Positions 35,381 through 46,199 of a DNA stretch of 64,000 nt are shown piece after piece; position 1 is the stretch's first letter, and every line of letters begins with the position of its first letter. The notes beneath the pieces were generated by a model. That model was not told the DNA's origin. It did no database searches and saw nothing but the letters and a program-made list of their open reading frames with translations. Origin of the DNA: Sporosarcina sp. P2 (GTDB lineage Bacteria > Bacillota > Bacilli > Bacillales_A > Planococcaceae). Both the position numbers and the translations under genes were made by a program. The stretch is taken from the NCBI RefSeq assembly GCF_002743255.1, contig NZ_PDYY01000001.1, positions 248,001-312,000 on the forward strand. Reading direction: 5' to 3'.

Positions 35381-35501
35381 ACACACACAAGTTCCGTCAC
35401 CACTCCAAAGTATGCGCTGTTGAACGTAAATTAGTGAAAGTACATTCCTATTTTATTTATGCAAATTTCTAGAGGTTGAACAGGTAGAAAACCCGTTCGT
35501 A

Positions 35502-35510
35502 TGCTATAAT
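35502..35510 (+). promoter_or_regulatory. Extended -10 promoter for ruvAB-queA-tgt
   Basis: TGCTATAAT is a near-perfect extended -10, 28 bp before ruvA; no good -35 at 17 bp. Confidence 0.55.
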
Positions 35511-35538
35511 AGCAGGTATACTTTAGGGGGAGAATAAT

Positions 35539-36144
35539 TTGTACGATTACATAAAAGGCCATGTAACACGCGTGACACCGGAATATGTTGTGCTGGAGCA
35601 ATCGGGAATCGGTTGGCAAGTTATGACGCCGAATCCATTTGCGTTCCACATAACCGACGAGGTGCAGCAAGTGTTCACGTATTTGCATGTGCGTGAAGAT
35701 ACGCAGTTATTGATCGGCTTCAAGACGCTAGAACAACGTGAACTGTTCCGTAAACTGATTACCGTTTCGGGAATCGGTCCTAAAGGCGCGCTCGCAATTC
35801 TTGCGAACGGCTTGCCTTCTCAAGTAGTGAGTGCGATTGAGCGTGAAGATGAAGCGTTCCTCGTGCAATTTCCGGGTGTCGGCAAGAAGACAGCGCGTCA
35901 GATGATTTTGGATTTAAAAGGCAAACTTCATGATCTATTTACGGAAATTGATTTGCCGGATTCCGAAGACACGCTATTGACACTTGCTGAAAGTGATGAG
36001 CTCGATGAAGCGATGCTTGCGTTGACTGCACTTGGTTATTCTGATCGTGAACTGAAGAAAGTGAAGCCTAAACTCGAGAAAGAAGAACTCGATACGGAAG
36101 GCTATATGCGACTGGCATTAAAATTACTATTGAAACAAGGCTAA
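35539..36144 (+). CDS. ruvA: Holliday junction branch migration protein RuvA
   Basis: 201 residues with N-terminal OB fold ([28 protein letters not shown]), two helix-hairpin-helix motifs ([16 protein letters not shown] and [20 protein letters not shown]) and the C-terminal RuvB-binding domain ([17 protein letters not shown]). It tetramerises on Holliday junctions. Start TTG 35539 with GGGGGAGA 5 bp upstream. It precedes ruvB by 4 bp. Confidence 0.96.
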   Translation: MYDYIKGHVTRVTPEYVVLEQSGIGWQVMTPNPFAFHITDEVQQVFTYLHVREDTQLLIGFKTLEQRELFRKLITVSGIGPKGALAILANGLPSQVVSAIEREDEAFLVQFPGVGKKTARQMILDLKGKLHDLFTEIDLPDSEDTLLTLAESDELDEAMLALTALGYSDRELKKVKPKLEKEELDTEGYMRLALKLLLKQG

Positions 36145-36163
36145 TACGATGGAGGTGGTTCCA

Positions 36164-37162
36164 ATGGATGAACGCATACTGACGAATGAAGTGACGGATT
36201 TTGATGAAGGCTTTGAACAATCATTACGCCCGCAATTATTGCAACAATATATCGGTCAGCAGCAGGCGAAAGATAACTTATCCATCTTTATCGAGGCAGC
36301 AAAAAAACGGGAAGAATGTTTGGATCATGTGCTGCTGTATGGTCCTCCTGGGCTTGGAAAGACAACGCTCGCTACGGTCATCGGCAATGAAATGGGTGTC
36401 AATGTCCGCATGACGAGTGGCCCTGCAATTGAACGTCCGGGTGACTTGGCGGCAGTGGTATCTTCATTGGAGCCGGGTGACGTTTTATTCATCGATGAAA
36501 TCCACCGGCTGAACCGGGCCATTGAAGAAGTGCTGTATCCAGCGATGGAGGATTTTTGTCTTGATATTATGGTCGGAAAAGGTCCGACTGCGCGTTCTGT
36601 GCGACTGGATTTGCCGCCGTTTACATTGATCGGCGCGACGACGCGTGCAGGGGCATTGTCTGCACCATTGCGTGATCGTTTCGGTGTACCGCTTCGACTG
36701 GAATATTATGAAGTGGAATCGTTGACAGAGATCGTGATTCGAAGTGCGAATTTGTTTGACGTGCACATCGATCCACAGGCAGCTGTGGAACTGGCAAAAC
36801 GCTCTCGTGGAACTCCGCGCATTGCCAATCGTCTACTGCGAAGAGTGCGCGATTACGCACAAGTGCGCGGTAACGGAATCATTACGCTTTCCATTGCGCA
36901 AGAAGCACTTGATATGCTACAAGTAGATCATCATGGACTCGATCAAATCGATCATCAGTTGCTCCATAGCATGATCGAACGGTTCCGTGGCGGTCCAGTT
37001 GGTATCGATACACTCGCTGCGAGTATTGGCGAAGAGTCCGTGACGATCGAAGACGTTTATGAGCCATATTTATTACAAATGGGATTTATTCAACGTACAT
37101 CTAGGGGGCGGATGGCGACGGAAAAGGCTTACGAGCATTTCGGCTATCCGCTTCCTGAATGA
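36164..37162 (+). CDS. ruvB: Holliday junction helicase RuvB
   Basis: 332 residues, AAA+ ATPase. Walker A is [14 protein letters not shown], Walker B is LFIDEIHRL, sensor region [19 protein letters not shown], and a winged-helix C-terminus ([20 protein letters not shown]). It drives branch migration with RuvA. ATG 36164 (MDERIL) is preferred because GGAGGTGG is just upstream; the in-frame ATG 36149 overlaps that site. Confidence 0.96.
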   Translation: MDERILTNEVTDFDEGFEQSLRPQLLQQYIGQQQAKDNLSIFIEAAKKREECLDHVLLYGPPGLGKTTLATVIGNEMGVNVRMTSGPAIERPGDLAAVVSSLEPGDVLFIDEIHRLNRAIEEVLYPAMEDFCLDIMVGKGPTARSVRLDLPPFTLIGATTRAGALSAPLRDRFGVPLRLEYYEVESLTEIVIRSANLFDVHIDPQAAVELAKRSRGTPRIANRLLRRVRDYAQVRGNGIITLSIAQEALDMLQVDHHGLDQIDHQLLHSMIERFRGGPVGIDTLAASIGEESVTIEDVYEPYLLQMGFIQRTSRGRMATEKAYEHFGYPLPE

Positions 37163-37177
37163 CAGATAGGAGTTAGC

Positions 37178-38233
37178 ATGATGGAAGTAGAAGACTTTGA
37201 TTTTGATTTACCAGAACAGTTAATAGCTCAAACCCCGCTTTTGGATCGCACAGCGAGCCGTTTACTTGTCATGGGACGCGATAACGGTAGCGTGACACAT
37301 AAGCATTTCCGTGATTTAGTGGATGAACTGGAATCAGGGGATTTGCTAGTGTTGAATGATACAAAAGTATTGCCGGCGCGCTTGATCGGTACGAAAGAAG
37401 AAACCGGTGCGACGATTGAAGTGTTATTGTTAAAAGAAACAGGGGATGACCGCTGGGAAACGTTGGTCAAACCTTCAAAACGTATAAAAGTGGGGACGGT
37501 CGTGACGTTTGGTGACGGCTTGTTGCAGGCAGAATGTACAGCACTCGGTGAACAAGGTGGGCGTGAGTTCAAATTTAGTTATGACGGCATTTTCTATGAA
37601 CTACTCGACCAGCTCGGACAGATGCCGTTGCCGCCTTATATTACTGAGACGCTGGAAGATCAGACGCGTTATCAAACGGTTTTTGCAAAAGAGCGCGGCT
37701 CTGCAGCAGCACCTACAGCAGGTTTGCATTTCACGGATGAAATTTTAGATGCATTGCGTGAAAAAGGTGTTCAAATCGCTTTCATTACATTGCATGTCGG
37801 ACTGGGTACATTCCGTCCCGTTAGTGTGGATTCCATTGAAGACCATACGATGCATGCGGAATATTATGTGATGACGGAAGAAACGGCGGCACTGGTTCGA
37901 AAGACAAAAGCTAGTGGTGGCAGCGTAGTGGCGGTGGGTACGACGTCTACTCGGACGCTTGAGACAATTGCTTCGGAGAATAATGGAGAAGTAGTCGCAG
38001 CAAGTGGCTGGACTTCGATTTTTATTTATCCTGGGTATGAGTTTAAAGCGATTGACGGGTTGGTGACGAATTTCCACTTACCTAAATCTACGTTATTGAT
38101 GCTGTTGTCGGCATTTGCCGGACGCGATCATGTGATGCATGCATATGAACAAGCAGTGGAAGAGCAGTATCGCTTTTTCAGTTTTGGGGACGCGATGTTC
38201 ATCCGCCCTGCTACAAGAAAGGAACGAGATTAA
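37178..38233 (+). CDS. queA: S-adenosylmethionine:tRNA ribosyltransferase-isomerase
   Basis: 351 residues. The start is [20 protein letters not shown]. Signature segments are [22 protein letters not shown], and [13 protein letters not shown]. It makes epoxyqueuosine at the tRNA wobble position after Tgt has inserted preQ1. Two adjacent ATG codons (37178, 37181) follow TAGGAG. It is directly joined to tgt (TAATTG). Confidence 0.96.
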   Translation: MMEVEDFDFDLPEQLIAQTPLLDRTASRLLVMGRDNGSVTHKHFRDLVDELESGDLLVLNDTKVLPARLIGTKEETGATIEVLLLKETGDDRWETLVKPSKRIKVGTVVTFGDGLLQAECTALGEQGGREFKFSYDGIFYELLDQLGQMPLPPYITETLEDQTRYQTVFAKERGSAAAPTAGLHFTDEILDALREKGVQIAFITLHVGLGTFRPVSVDSIEDHTMHAEYYVMTEETAALVRKTKASGGSVVAVGTTSTRTLETIASENNGEVVAASGWTSIFIYPGYEFKAIDGLVTNFHLPKSTLLMLLSAFAGRDHVMHAYEQAVEEQYRFFSFGDAMFIRPATRKERD

Positions 38234-39373
<1,140 letters not shown>

Positions 39374-39420
39374 ATCTTGTATAATAAAAAATGATGCATC
39401 AGGAAGGGGGAAAATGTATA

Positions 39421-39687
39421 ATGATGGAACAATACGGTGGTATTTTTACACTAGTAATCATGGTAGCTATTATGTGGTTTTTACTCATTCGTCCTGCTCA
39501 AAAGAGACAAAAGGCAGCGAAAGAGATGCAAACTAGTTTAAAACGTGGAGACGAAGTAGTGACAATCGGTGGTATTCACGGAACTGTGGATGCAGTAGAT
39601 GAGACTTCTGTTTTCTTGCGTGTATCTGACACTACAGTTTTGCGTTTTGACAAGCAAGCAGTAGGCAGAGTTGTAACAGCGTCATAA
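39421..39687 (+). CDS. yajC: Preprotein translocase subunit YajC
   Basis: 88 residues: one N-terminal membrane helix (GGIFTLVIMVAIMWFLLIRPAQKRQK) with the RPAQKR motif and a conserved cytoplasmic domain (LKRGDEVVTIGGIHGTV). It associates with SecDF, which is encoded 3 kb downstream. Start ATG 39421 follows GAAGGGGGA; longer in-frame starts lack a site. Confidence 0.94.
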   Translation: MMEQYGGIFTLVIMVAIMWFLLIRPAQKRQKAAKEMQTSLKRGDEVVTIGGIHGTVDAVDETSVFLRVSDTTVLRFDKQAVGRVVTAS

Positions 39688-39688
39688 G

Positions 39689-39736
39689 TAAAAGCGGTTA
39701 TCTAGTGGTATATCCATAGATTGCCGCTTTTTTGTT
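39689..39736 (+). terminator. Terminator after yajC
   Basis: Outer stem AAAAGCGG / CCGCTTTT with inner pairing (ATCTA..TAGAT and TGG..CCA), followed by further T. Confidence 0.8.
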
Positions 39737-39795
39737 TGTGTACGTATAGAAAAAAGATCTGCCGGCACACTAAGTGTGAAGGAGGCAGATAGACT

Positions 39796-40431
39796 GTGCA
39801 CGAGTTGCTCATCATCGGATTACGTACGGTATTTTTATATGTTTTTCTTCTTGTAACATTGCGTATTATGGGGAAACGAGAAGTCGGTGAATTGGGTGTT
39901 ATCGATATCGTCGTCTTCATTATCATGGCGGAAGTAGCTGCGATGATTGTGGAATCTCCCGATAAACCGATTATCAAAGGGGTCCTGCCTATACTTCTAT
40001 TGCTGATCATTCAATATATTTCGTCGATGATTTCTTTAAAAAGTAAAAAGTTTCGAGATCTAGTCGATGGCGATCCTTCGCTGATTATTCGACATGGGGT
40101 AATTCAAGAAGAAGAGATGCGTAAACAGCGTTATAATCTCGATGACTTGTTTCAACAATTACGCGAAAATCAAGTCGGTTCGATTCACAATGTAACGTTT
40201 GCGTATCTCGAATCTTCCGGAAATTTATCTGTATTCACAAAAGACGGTGACTTGCCGATTGTCGGAATCGTGCTCGACGGTGAAATTCAGCCCGAACACC
40301 TGGAGTTGATCGGCAAGACGGAAGAATGGCTGTTGCGAGAGTTGCATGCAAGAAATATCACCGATTTGAGTAGGATTTTCTATTGCTCATATGAACAAGG
40401 GCAAATACGAGTACAATTGAAACGTGATTAA
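39796..40431 (+). CDS. DUF421 (YetF/YcaP-type) membrane protein
   Basis: 211 residues. Three N-terminal membrane helices (LIIGLRTVFLYVFLLVTLRIMGKREVGEL, DIVVFIIMAEVAAMIVE, GVLPILLLLIIQYISSMI) precede a cytoplasmic domain with the family motif RYNLDDLFQQLRENQVGSI. Homologues are spore-germination or stress-associated in Bacillales; the activity is unknown. GTG start 10 bp after GGAGG. It converges with spoVB and their stop codons overlap by 4 bp. Confidence 0.9.
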   Translation: MHELLIIGLRTVFLYVFLLVTLRIMGKREVGELGVIDIVVFIIMAEVAAMIVESPDKPIIKGVLPILLLLIIQYISSMISLKSKKFRDLVDGDPSLIIRHGVIQEEEMRKQRYNLDDLFQQLRENQVGSIHNVTFAYLESSGNLSVFTKDGDLPIVGIVLDGEIQPEHLELIGKTEEWLLRELHARNITDLSRIFYCSYEQGQIRVQLKRD

Positions 40432-41945
40432 TAGCGTTTAACTAAATTTCGTAGCATGACAAAGTCCTGTGTTTTGATTTGTCTTGTCAGCAATAATAAA
40501 GCGAACAGGATGCCCGACGTAATGGAGCATTCGATAAATAGATGATGCGAACCGACAGGAATGAAAATCGGGCGGATGATGACGGTTAGCAAGAATACGA
40601 TATAGGTCATCGCGAACATCGAAAATCCAGTGGCAGTCGATTTGTTTTGACGGAGTGTGGCAATATGCAGGAAAGATGTAACGAGTACACCGAAACCAAT
40701 TGCGAGAACTGCGCCAGTTTCTTGAAGTCCTGGTTGCGATGCCAAGATGAACATTACCGCAAGTTTTGCAATCCCCCCGTAAACCGAGTTCATCATACCG
40801 GCTTTCGCATCGCCCGTCGCTTGTAAAATCGAGTAAAGTGGACTTTGTATATAATAAAAGAAGAAGATCGGTGCAAGCAATGTCATATAGCTGCCGCCAT
40901 CTACAATGTGGAACAGTTTTTCAGCAAGTGCTTGCCCATGCATATAAAAAACTGTAGCCGCAAATGCGCCCGTTAAGGCGGATAAACGCAATGCTAAATG
41001 AATACGTTCTTGCAACTTTTTGACGTTACTAGAAGCGGCTGCGCCACTGACCGCTGGAACGAGCACGACAGATAATGCATACGGAATGAATGCGGGAAAC
41101 AATAAAAGCGGAATAAGTACCCCGGAAATTACTCCGTACAAGGATGTTGCGGCTACTGTTCCGACGCCTGCCATAGAGAGAGCGCGTAAAAAGATAATAG
41201 GCTCAAGGAACCATGTGAACGTCCCAAATAGACGACTGCCTGACGATGGAAGTGCCACTTCAAGAATGGGCTCCATCGGATAACGCGGTTCTTTTTTTTG
41301 TGGCTTCGGTTCTTTCTTTTGCTGCTGACGGTATTTGTACAGAAGATAAAGTACCGATACGACTTCAGCGAGGAATGTCACCGCCATAGCATACGCTGCA
41401 TTCATCATCGGATCGTTAGGAGCTAGAATGTACGGAAGCATCCATGTGATCAATAAAATCCGGAAGATTTGTTCGATGACTTGTGCCCAGGCAGTTTCTT
41501 CAATACGGGAAATCCCCTGGAAATATCCTCTGATTAACCCACCAAGTGAAGCGATAGGTACGATGGCGAGGGCTACATATAACGCAGTGGAAGTCGCGCT
41601 GTTACCAAGTAAAGTCTCGGCTAGAAAAGGAATGAACAGAATACATGCGGGAATGAAGACTGCACCGGATAAAATGGTGATAAATGTGGCTGTTCTCATA
41701 ACTTGTCGTAATTGTACCGTACCACCTTGCGCTTTTATTTCCGCTATGACCTTCGCAATCGCAATGGGTACGCCAAGCTGTACTAAGGAAAGGAAAAAGA
41801 CGAACGCCGGGTATGCGGTCATATAGATCCCGACGGTTTCTTCTCCTGCAACCCGCATAAATTGAATTCGATAGACGAAGCCGAGTAATTTTGATAAAAA
41901 CACGGCCGCCATCAAAAAGATCGTCCCCCGAATAAATGATGACAC
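40428..41945 (-). CDS. spoVB: SpoVB-family polysaccharide/lipid II flippase-like protein
   Basis: About 505 residues with roughly 12-14 membrane segments of the MOP (MurJ/Wzx) superfamily; typical parts are RGTIFLMAAVFLSKLLGFVYRIQFMR and GIYMTAYPAFVFFLSLVQLGVPIAIAKVIAE. SpoVB is required for spore cortex peptidoglycan synthesis. GTG 41945 (MSSFIRGT) is supported by AAGGAG; an ATG nine codons earlier overlaps that site. The cytoplasmic loop QQQKKEPKPQKKEPRYP is a charged insert. Position next to comN-secDF matches B. subtilis. Confidence 0.9.
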   Translation of the reverse strand: MSSFIRGTIFLMAAVFLSKLLGFVYRIQFMRVAGEETVGIYMTAYPAFVFFLSLVQLGVPIAIAKVIAEIKAQGGTVQLRQVMRTATFITILSGAVFIPACILFIPFLAETLLGNSATSTALYVALAIVPIASLGGLIRGYFQGISRIEETAWAQVIEQIFRILLITWMLPYILAPNDPMMNAAYAMAVTFLAEVVSVLYLLYKYRQQQKKEPKPQKKEPRYPMEPILEVALPSSGSRLFGTFTWFLEPIIFLRALSMAGVGTVAATSLYGVISGVLIPLLLFPAFIPYALSVVLVPAVSGAAASSNVKKLQERIHLALRLSALTGAFAATVFYMHGQALAEKLFHIVDGGSYMTLLAPIFFFYYIQSPLYSILQATGDAKAGMMNSVYGGIAKLAVMFILASQPGLQETGAVLAIGFGVLVTSFLHIATLRQNKSTATGFSMFAMTYIVFLLTVIIRPIFIPVGSHHLFIECSITSGILFALLLLTRQIKTQDFVMLRNLVKRY

Positions 41946-42027
41946 CCTACACCACTCCTTCTGATTTGCCACGTTTTCGGATATAATACGAATGCTTGTG
42001 CAAAACCCAAATATAGTTAAGTGTATG

Positions 42028-42036
42028 TGATATAAT
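42028..42036 (+). promoter_or_regulatory. Extended -10 promoter for comN
   Basis: TGATATAAT, an extended -10 with perfect TATAAT, 35 bp before the comN start. Confidence 0.5.
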
Positions 42037-42070
42037 TAACTTTATTCCGGAACTATTCACGAGGGGGGAA

Positions 42071-42388
42071 GTGGCATTGGATCAACAGTTGACAGATTTA
42101 TACAGACAGTTGCTCCCTGCACTAGAAAGCAAAAAGCAAGAATTGACGTTTTATGGCTACTCGGAGATTACGGAAGAAGATTTACTGAAATATTTAGTGG
42201 AGAAGAAGTGGCGGAAAAAAGAAGTTTCTGCAATGCGTTCGTATGAAATGATTTCAGATGTTTTGGCAATTACTGCGGCACAGTTCATGACCCATACGCA
42301 AACAGAGGCTCAACGGAACAGTGAAGACGTTTTGGAATTGAGTGAAGAAGAATGGTCTGTGTTATTTTCGCCCAAAAAAATGGATTGA
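42071..42388 (+). CDS. comN: Post-transcriptional regulator ComN-like
   Basis: 105 residues, starting MALDQQLTDLYRQLLPALESKKQEL and containing EDLLKYLVEKKWRKKEVSAM, the pattern of the ComN family. In B. subtilis ComN promotes comE mRNA accumulation for competence and sits between spoVB and secDF, as here. The start is GTG 42071 or TTG 42077, after GAGGGGGGAAG. Acidic C-terminus. Confidence 0.88.
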   Translation: MALDQQLTDLYRQLLPALESKKQELTFYGYSEITEEDLLKYLVEKKWRKKEVSAMRSYEMISDVLAITAAQFMTHTQTEAQRNSEDVLELSEEEWSVLFSPKKMD

Positions 42389-42412
42389 TTTGCAATTCTT
42401 ATCATGAAGTAT

Positions 42413-42441
42413 TTGACACGGACAACCTACTGTTTCATAAT
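42413..42441 (+). promoter_or_regulatory. Sigma-A promoter for secDF
   Basis: Consensus -35 TTGACA, 17-bp spacer, -10 CATAAT, about 78 bp before secDF. Best -35 box in the window. Confidence 0.75.
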
Positions 42442-42518
42442 TGGTATGTTGTACAATGAGAGAAGAAAGTACATAACAGGTGCTATGCCGCTCTAGTATA
42501 TGAGGGGGAAAAGGAAAT

Positions 42519-44786
42519 ATGAAAAACAGAGGAAGGATCGTCGCGTTTTTGCTGCTTATCGTCATTTTGGCATCAACGATATTTTCCACGACGAGTCCGA
42601 TTTTAAAAGATGTCAAGCTTGGTCTTGACTTGCAGGGTGGTTTCGAAGTTCTTTACCAAGTGGAACCATTGAAAGAAGGACAAAAGATTACGGAGTCGAC
42701 GGTTGCCGATACGGCCCGTGCATTGACGAATCGTATTGACGTGCTCGGTGTAAATGAACCAAGCATTCAAATCGAATCAAACAACCGAATCCGAGTTCAG
42801 CTTGCTGGGGTAGAAGATCAGAAAACTGCCCGCGAATTATTATCCACTCAAGCCAATCTTTCCTTCCGTAATGCGGATGACAAATTGATGCTAGACGGTA
42901 ATGATTTGAAAGCAGGTAAAGCAAAAGCCAATTTCGATGAAAATAACAATCCTGTTGTTACATTGGAAATGAAAGATCCAAATAAATTTGGAGAAGTTAC
43001 ATCTGAAATTGCGGCCATGAAGCCAAACAACGTGCTAGTTATTTGGATGGACTTCATTGAAGGTGAAAACTCCTTTGCTGAAGAAGCTGCAAAACCGGAA
43101 CCCGCATTTATTTCGGCTCCGTATGTTTCTAGCACAATCAACTCTTCAAATGTCGAAATTTCAGGAAACTTCACTATTGAAGAGACGAAAAACTTGGCTG
43201 GTATTTTGAACGCAGGTGCATTACCTGTTCATTTAGAGGAAATTTACTCGACTTCTGTTGGTGCGCAATTCGGTGAACAAGCGTTGGATAAAACGATATT
43301 TGCTGGAATTGTCGGTATCAGCTTAATCTTTATCTTTATGGTACTCTATTACCGTTTGCCAGGGATTGTGGCAGTTGTCACTTTGTCTGTTTATATCTTT
43401 TTGATTTTGCTAGTGTTTACATTGATCAATGGGGTGTTGACGCTCCCTGGTATCGCAGCATTAATGCTTGGGGTCGGTATGGCAGTCGATGCCAATATCA
43501 TTACCTATGAGCGGATCAAAGAAGAATTACGTGTCGGAAGATCAGTTAAAACGTCCTTCACAGCCGGAGCGAAGTCTTCGTTCGCCGCAATACTCGATGC
43601 GAACGTCACGACAATTCTTGCGGCAGTCGTATTGTTCGTTTTCGGGACAAGCTCTGTTAAAGGGTTCGCAACGATGCTCATCATTAGTATCTTGGTCAGT
43701 TTCCTGACAGCGGTTTGGGGATCGCGTCTATTGCTCGGACTACTCGTTCACAGTGGATACCTCGACAATAAAGTTGGCTGGTTCGGATTGAACAAAAAAC
43801 ATCTTCATTCGGCAGATGAAGGCTATGAGACACTTGATCTCACAACCAAATTCGACCGTTTCGATTTCGTTCATTCAAGAAAACGTTTCTATACACTCTC
43901 TATTATCCTATTAATTGTCGGTGCGATCATGCTCGGTGTCTTTAAGCTCAACTTGGGGATCGACTTTGCCGGTGGTACACGTGTGGAAATACTTGCTGAA
44001 CAACAGCTAGATGAGACGGAAGTAACGAATCTTCTTGAAGACATCGGCCACCCAACGTCTGACGTCGTCATTTCGGGCGATGCAAAGAACATTGCGGTTG
44101 CACGATATAAAGAAGACTTCACACAAGAAGAAGTCAATAAGATCAAAAAAGAGTTATCTGAAACATTTGGTTCAGAGCCGAACGTTTCAACAGTTTCCAA
44201 TAAGGTAGGTAAAGAGCTCGTGCGTAATGCGATTTATGCACTGGCATTTGCGGCTCTTGGGATCATCATCTATGTAGCGTTACGTTTTGAATGGCGTATG
44301 GGTCTAGCGGCGATTATTGGTTTACTACATGACGCGTTCTTCATGATTGCCGTCTTTAGTATCTTGCGACTCGAAGTAGATATCACATTCATTGCGGCGG
44401 TACTGACGATTGTCGGTTACTCCATTAACGATACGATCGTCACCTTTGACAGAATACGTGAGAACTTGAATCGCTCGAAGCATATTAGCGAAGAGAAAGA
44501 ATTGGCAACGATTGTCAATAAATCATTGCGACAGACGCTTGGCCGTTCAGTAAACACAGTTCTGACAGTAGTCTTCGTTGTAGTGGCATTAATGGCACTT
44601 GGTGCAGAATCGATTCGACCGTTCTCCATCGCATTATTGATCGGTTTACTTGCAGGTACGTATTCTTCCATCTTCATCTCTGCACAACTTTGGTTTGATT
44701 TAAAGAGAAAGCAAATTTTGAAGAATGGTGGAATAAAAGTAGAAAAAGAGAAAAAACAATGGGGCTCAGACGAACCGGTTGTGTAA
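42519..44786 (+). CDS. secDF: Fused protein translocase subunit SecDF
   Basis: 755 residues combining SecD and SecF, as usual in Bacillales. SecD part: signal-anchor helix, DVKLGLDLQGG motif, periplasmic P1-type region to about 240, then helices with GMAVDANIITYERIKEEL. SecF part begins near residue 450 (HSRKRFYTLSIILLIVGAIM, LGIDFAGGTRVEI) and contains NDTIVTFDRIRENL. It uses the proton motive force to help release exported proteins, together with YajC. Confidence 0.97.
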   Translation: MKNRGRIVAFLLLIVILASTIFSTTSPILKDVKLGLDLQGGFEVLYQVEPLKEGQKITESTVADTARALTNRIDVLGVNEPSIQIESNNRIRVQLAGVEDQKTARELLSTQANLSFRNADDKLMLDGNDLKAGKAKANFDENNNPVVTLEMKDPNKFGEVTSEIAAMKPNNVLVIWMDFIEGENSFAEEAAKPEPAFISAPYVSSTINSSNVEISGNFTIEETKNLAGILNAGALPVHLEEIYSTSVGAQFGEQALDKTIFAGIVGISLIFIFMVLYYRLPGIVAVVTLSVYIFLILLVFTLINGVLTLPGIAALMLGVGMAVDANIITYERIKEELRVGRSVKTSFTAGAKSSFAAILDANVTTILAAVVLFVFGTSSVKGFATMLIISILVSFLTAVWGSRLLLGLLVHSGYLDNKVGWFGLNKKHLHSADEGYETLDLTTKFDRFDFVHSRKRFYTLSIILLIVGAIMLGVFKLNLGIDFAGGTRVEILAEQQLDETEVTNLLEDIGHPTSDVVISGDAKNIAVARYKEDFTQEEVNKIKKELSETFGSEPNVSTVSNKVGKELVRNAIYALAFAALGIIIYVALRFEWRMGLAAIIGLLHDAFFMIAVFSILRLEVDITFIAAVLTIVGYSINDTIVTFDRIRENLNRSKHISEEKELATIVNKSLRQTLGRSVNTVLTVVFVVVALMALGAESIRPFSIALLIGLLAGTYSSIFISAQLWFDLKRKQILKNGGIKVEKEKKQWGSDEPVV

Positions 44787-44804
44787 TACGTTTGAACCAT
44801 ATTC

Positions 44805-44836
44805 AAAGCAGGGTATACTTCGGTATATCCTGCTTT
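44805..44836 (+). terminator. Terminator after secDF
   Basis: 12-bp stem AGCAGGGTATAC / GTATATCCTGCT (one G-U) closed by a TTCG tetraloop, then T-run. Confidence 0.92.
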
Positions 44837-44858
44837 TTTGAATGGAGGAACGATCAAT

Positions 44859-45218
44859 ATGAAATTTCAGTGGACGGTTTTAGTCGGTTTGTTATTTGCT
44901 GTGTTCATTGCATTATTTGCTGTTTTTAATGTAGAATCTGTTCCAGTTAATTATTTTTTTGGCACGGAGATGATTCCGCTGGTGTTGATTATTCTTGGGT
45001 CAGCATTGCTTGGTGCGATTATTAGTGGTTTCTTTGCTATTTATAAGTCCTACCGAAATGGACGACGTGTTAAGGAATTGGAGAAACAGTTGCAATTGAA
45101 GGATAAGGAGTTGACTGCGCAGCGAAGGCAGATGCAGGAGATGGAGGACCGAATCGACGCGTTGATGGAGCCACCGTTAGTTGAGGCGGAGATTGTTCCG
45201 CCGCGAGAGTTGTATTGA
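44859..45218 (+). CDS. LapA-domain (DUF1049) membrane protein
   Basis: 119 residues: two membrane helices (WTVLVGLLFAVFIALFAVFNV and IPLVLIILGSALLGAIISGFFAIY) joined by VESVPVNYFFG, then a cytoplasmic coiled coil (LEKQLQLKDKELTAQRRQMQEMEDRIDAL). This is the LapA/YrvD layout; in B. subtilis yrvD lies between secDF and recJ, as here. ATG 44859 follows GGAGGAACG. Function in Gram-positives is unknown. Confidence 0.85.
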   Translation: MKFQWTVLVGLLFAVFIALFAVFNVESVPVNYFFGTEMIPLVLIILGSALLGAIISGFFAIYKSYRNGRRVKELEKQLQLKDKELTAQRRQMQEMEDRIDALMEPPLVEAEIVPPRELY

Positions 45219-45227
45219 ATAGGTGTT

Positions 45228-45268
45228 GCCGCAGTAGGTCGCGATTGGCGACTTGTTGTGGCTTTTTT
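45228..45268 (+). terminator. Terminator after the LapA-like gene
   Basis: Outer stem GCCGCA / TGTGGC and inner GTCGC / GCGAC, followed by six T. Confidence 0.75.
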
Positions 45269-46190
45269 GCTGTTGTTTCTTTTAATGTGCTTTTAGTTGG
45301 GAAGTAAGAAGTGGCAGGGCGATGGCCTTCGTTGGAAAGTGTGTAGGGCAGTGCTGGTAGTTGTTTTTTATCGATTAAGTGCTTAAGTGCTTGTTGGATT
45401 ATGTTTCTGTTAGGAGTGCGTAATAAGCGGAGCTGGGTTGTGATTTTGCTGGCAATGGAGGCGGGGCTTTCATTGTCCCCACTATGACGCTGGTGGATGG
45501 CTTTCGCAAGGAGCGAGACAGGAATTGCGCCTGGTTGTCTCCTTGCTTCACCTACCACAGCAGGCGCCTTCGTTAGATTGTGTGTAGGACAGTTCATACA
45601 CTTCACTCGCAAGAAATAAGTGATAGGTATCACAATGTCGCTGTTTTTATTTCTGTTAGAACCGCAACTTATATCATTACCCCGCAGTAGCGCAGGCACA
45701 ACTGCGGGGTAGGCCGTGGCCCTGAGACAACTGGCAGCTCTATCGCCAGCTGGCTCAGGGCTGGAGGCAATCCCCCACGTGCCTGCGCGAGTCTAGAAAG
45801 TGAACGCTCGCTAATTTTAGTACCAGATAATCAGTCGAGCCACGTCCCCAACAAAAAGTGAGCAAGACCGGCATCCGCGTAGTCGCTCTGCCATAAGGAT
45901 TTCTCTGTTGGGTAATATACAAAATTTCTTATTTTGCTAGAACCACAATCTACATCATGACCACTCAGTAGCGCAAGTACAACTACAGCACTCTCAAATT
46001 CGCAAATCCAAGCCCACTCGAGCAACAGCCTACTATGCCTATGACGCTAACTGCTATCTCTCACTCTTTATATCACTACCTCTGCAGATCTTATAGGAGG
46101 AAAACGATGCTATCCTGTTCTTACTCCCCATCTTTCCATCCCGTTTCCTTTTAGTCTCCACCCACATTAGCTATAATAAGAACAGAGGAT
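45269..46190. repeat. Gene-free region of diverged duplicated modules
   Basis: About 920 bp without a credible gene. Two module pairs are visible: 45326-45352 versus 45567-45593 (23 of 27 bases identical, CCTTCGTT..GTGTGTAGG), and 45651-45708 versus 45932-45989 (about three quarters identical over 58 bp, sharing CAGTAGCGCA and ACAACT). The first copy of the second module folds as ACCCCGCAGT / ACTGCGGGGT and is followed by another hairpin CCCTGAG..CTCAGGG (45720-45760). A 209-codon minus-strand frame covers part of it but has no ribosome site and simply mirrors the repeats. Confidence 0.6.
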
Positions 46191-46199
46191 GTGAAAGCA

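Noticed and set aside
35237..35434. 65-codon frame in the ruvA upstream region
   Set aside because: It falls within the dispersed foldback element and has no ribosome site.
45070..45699. 209-codon minus-strand open frame upstream of recJ
   Set aside because: It overlaps the LapA-like gene, has no ribosome site, and its apparent internal repeats simply reflect the duplicated DNA modules.
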